A stretch of 8,810 bases of DNA from Nitrospira sp. Lineage in GTDB: Bacteria > Nitrospirota > Nitrospiria > Nitrospirales > Nitrospiraceae. The stretch spans positions 1-8,810 of the forward strand of contig JACOEF010000433.1 in the NCBI GenBank assembly GCA_024998705.1, read 5' to 3'. Position 1 is the first letter of the stretch. Each line of letters starts with the position of its first letter. Both the position numbers and the translations under genes were made by a program. This document shows positions 7,046-8,810 of the stretch, piece after piece. Below the pieces are notes generated by a model, which was not told the DNA's origin, did not search any database, and saw nothing but the letters and a program-made list of their open reading frames with translations.

Positions 7046-7600
7046 ATGAAGGAGGACAGAGAGGCAGGCCTTCTCGAGCAATTCCTCGCTGAGGATCATC
7101 GACGGCTCGACCTCTTGCTGCTATCGGCGGTAGCCGAGGCGGGGCAGGTTAATCACCAGGCGTACGATCAATTCCGCGCCGGACTGCTTCGCCACATCGG
7201 CATGGAGGAAAAGATTCTGTTTCCTGCTGTCCAACGATGGCGTGGCGGGGAACCGTTGCCGATGGCCGCCAAGCTTCGACTCGATCACGGCGCATTGGCC
7301 ACGTTGCTCATGCCCACGCCAACCCCTGCGATCCTGGCGACTATCCGACGTCTGCTGACGGACCATAATGCGTTGGAGGAAGGCCCCGCGGGTGTGTACG
7401 ATCTTTGCGATCAGCGGGCCGGCTCCGAAGCCGAGTCATTATTGAACGCGTTGCGCGCCGCCCCGCCGGTGGCCGTGCTGCCGCATTCCGACAGCGCTGC
7501 GGTGATGACCACGCTGCGCCGCACTTTGGAGCGGGCCGGTTATCGCCTGGACGCAGACTCAGGTCGCGATGTGCCGATGACTCCGACCCGGGAACCCTGA
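7046..7600 (+). CDS. Hemerythrin HHE domain protein
   Basis: This is a predicted cytosolic non-haem di-iron protein of 184 residues. The ligand set of a hemerythrin-like four-helix bundle is complete: H18 (LAEDHRRL), H50 and E54 (LLRHIGMEEKILFP), H81 (LRLDHGAL), and H107 and E111 (LTDHNALEEGP). Such domains bind dioxygen, nitric oxide or act in iron and redox sensing; which applies here is not shown by the sequence. The four-helix domain ends near 125. The remaining 60 residues include a Pro/Ala linker, a short helix (VMTTLRRTLERAGYRL) and a polar tail, an extension not needed for the fold. The ATG has GGGAG (7034-7038) seven bases upstream. The NnrS-like gene starts 18 bases after the stop, so the two are probably co-transcribed and functionally linked, most plausibly in nitric oxide or oxygen handling. 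Confidence 0.9.
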   Translation: MKEDREAGLLEQFLAEDHRRLDLLLLSAVAEAGQVNHQAYDQFRAGLLRHIGMEEKILFPAVQRWRGGEPLPMAAKLRLDHGALATLLMPTPTPAILATIRRLLTDHNALEEGPAGVYDLCDQRAGSEAESLLNALRAAPPVAVLPHSDSAAVMTTLRRTLERAGYRLDADSGRDVPMTPTREP

Positions 7601-7618
7601 CAGAAAGTCTTCACACCT

Positions 7619-8719
7619 ATGATTGTCCGACACCCTCAACGTCTTCCGCTCCTGGCTTTGGGCATGCTTGCGTTGCTCACAGGCCTGTGGGCGGGGCTGG
7701 CGCGGCTGGGGTGGAATGTTCCGCTCCCGCGGGCTGGATTTTCCTCATTGCATGGCCCGCTCATGGTGTCCGGTTTCCTGGGCACGCTGATCAGTTTGGA
7801 GCGTGCGGTTGCGCTGGCTCGTCCCTGGGCCTATGCCGTTCCGTTGCTGACCGGACTTGGCGGTGTGGGTTTGATCGTCGGAGCCCCGCTTCTTGCGGCG
7901 CAACTGTCGATCCTTGCCGGCAGCCTCGGGCTGGTGGCGATCTTTGCGGCGATTGTTCGCCGGCATCCGGCGCTGTATACGTACACCATGGGTGGTGGGG
8001 CGATTCTCTGGGCGTCGGGCAATTTGCTCTGGTGTCTCGGATGGCCGGTTTTCCTGGTCGTCTTCTGGTGGGCGGCGTTTCTGGTGGTGACCATTGCCGG
8101 TGAGCGTTTGGAGCTGGCCCGGTTGCAGCAGGTGAGCGGAGCCGCGCAGGCCGCGTTTCTGTTGCTGCTCGGAATCCTGCTCACCGGGCTACTGCTCCTG
8201 GGCTGGTCGTATGACGGAGGTGTTCGTGTGTTCGGGGTGGGGCTGGTCGGCCTCGCCCTGTGGTTGGGACGGCATGACATCGCAAGGCGAACCGTCAAGC
8301 AAACAGGGCTGACGCGATTCATTGCGATCTGTCTCCTCACCGGGTATGTCTGGCTCGGCATCAGCGGGTTCTGCGCCATGCTGTTCGGCGGTATGCCGGT
8401 AGGCCCGCAGTACGACGCCACGTTGCATGCCTTTTTTCTTGGGTTTGTCTTTGCGATGATCTTCGCCCATGCACCGATCATCTTTCCGGCGGTGCTCGGT
8501 GCGAGGATGACCTATCGTCCGCTGTTTTATGCACATGTGGTCCTGCTGCAAGTTACCCTGTTCCTGCGGCTTATCGGTGACGCGGCAGGGTGGAGCGCTG
8601 GTCGCCAAGTCGGCGGCCTGCTCAATGCCGTGACGCTGCTGCTGTTTCTCGTCAGCACGGTGTCGGCGCTGCAGAGTCCTCCGACGCAAGCAGGACGAGT
8701 GGAAATCCGAGCCTCGTAA
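7619..8719 (+). CDS. NnrS-like 12-helix membrane protein
   Basis: The product has 366 residues and about twelve membrane helices (approximately 10-30, 42-62, 70-90, 93-113, 120-142, 143-163, 174-196, 202-218, 232-256, 265-292, 301-322, 332-351). The pattern LHGPLMVSGFLGTLISLERA (44-63) and a late helix with LHAFFLGFVFAMIFAHAPII (269-288) resemble NnrS, a haem- and copper-containing membrane protein tied to nitric oxide tolerance in denitrifiers. Histidines at 45, 270, 284 and 306 sit in or next to helices and are candidate metal or haem ligands. The similarity is in layout and short motifs, so this may be a divergent branch rather than canonical NnrS. ATG 7619 has only a weak upstream AGAAAG (7602-7607), which suggests translation depends partly on the hemerythrin gene 18 bases before. 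Next to a hemerythrin, a role in NO or oxygen stress is an inference. Confidence 0.75.
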   Translation: MIVRHPQRLPLLALGMLALLTGLWAGLARLGWNVPLPRAGFSSLHGPLMVSGFLGTLISLERAVALARPWAYAVPLLTGLGGVGLIVGAPLLAAQLSILAGSLGLVAIFAAIVRRHPALYTYTMGGGAILWASGNLLWCLGWPVFLVVFWWAAFLVVTIAGERLELARLQQVSGAAQAAFLLLLGILLTGLLLLGWSYDGGVRVFGVGLVGLALWLGRHDIARRTVKQTGLTRFIAICLLTGYVWLGISGFCAMLFGGMPVGPQYDATLHAFFLGFVFAMIFAHAPIIFPAVLGARMTYRPLFYAHVVLLQVTLFLRLIGDAAGWSAGRQVGGLLNAVTLLLFLVSTVSALQSPPTQAGRVEIRAS

Positions 8720-8767
8720 TGTGTGCGGCAGGCAGACGGCGGTGTTGCCGGTGAAAGGACCAGTTGA

Positions 8768-8810
8768 ATGACGACGGAGAAACGAAGTGCAGGTTCCGAC
8801 CCCCGCGTGC
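8768..8810 (+). CDS. Start of a further gene, cut by the window edge
   Basis: ATG 8768 is preceded by AAAGGA (8754-8759) at eight bases and opens a frame (MTTEKRSAGSDPRV) that runs off the right edge. It lies 48 bases after the NnrS-like stop on the same strand, so it may belong to the same operon. Fourteen polar residues are too few to identify it. Confidence 0.55.
   Translation, partial: MTTEKRSAGSDPRV

Noticed and set aside
7405..8103. Rightward open frame of 232 codons overlapping hemerythrin and NnrS-like genes
   Set aside because: It is a +1 shadow rich in Arg, Cys and Gly; both overlapping genes have clear family motifs.

Overview
This is a GC-rich bacterial window with seven protein-coding loci and no RNA gene, insertion sequence or CRISPR array that I can see. 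The gene content fits a free-living Gram-negative bacterium: LemA with a DUF2207 membrane protein, a hemerythrin beside an NnrS-like membrane protein, and a large envelope glycosyltransferase-like protein. Codon style and composition remind me of Nitrospira (Nitrospirota), but that is an impression, not a proof.

Layout. Bases 1-671 hold no gene I can defend, only several inverted repeats and a possible leftward promoter. From 672 a rightward reading frame encodes a polytopic GT-C-type membrane protein with a large exported region. It is cut by an in-frame TGA at 3021-3023. The same frame then continues with good protein-like sequence, through a TAA at 3255-3257, to a TGA at 3960-3962. The undamaged product would be about 1,096 residues, with a C-terminal part resembling an (alpha/alpha)6 six-hairpin glycosidase. 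This looks like a recently broken gene carrying two point nonsense mutations. A convergent leftward pair follows after 31 bases: the DUF2207 protein (5766-3994) and lemA (6316-5768), with a strong sigma70-type promoter in front of lemA.

Divergently from lemA, rightward genes follow: a small exported protein with an Sm/LSm-like (Hfq-like) barrel (6584-6913), a hemerythrin HHE-domain protein (7046-7600), a 12-helix NnrS-like membrane protein (7619-8719), and the first codons of another gene at 8768.

How they may work together. LemA and DUF2207 proteins are a recurrent envelope-associated pair, here translationally linked. The hemerythrin and NnrS-like proteins are 18 bases apart and likely co-transcribed; both families are associated with oxygen or nitric oxide handling. 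The exported LSm-like protein and the split glycosyltransferase/glycosidase-like gene are the least conventional items.
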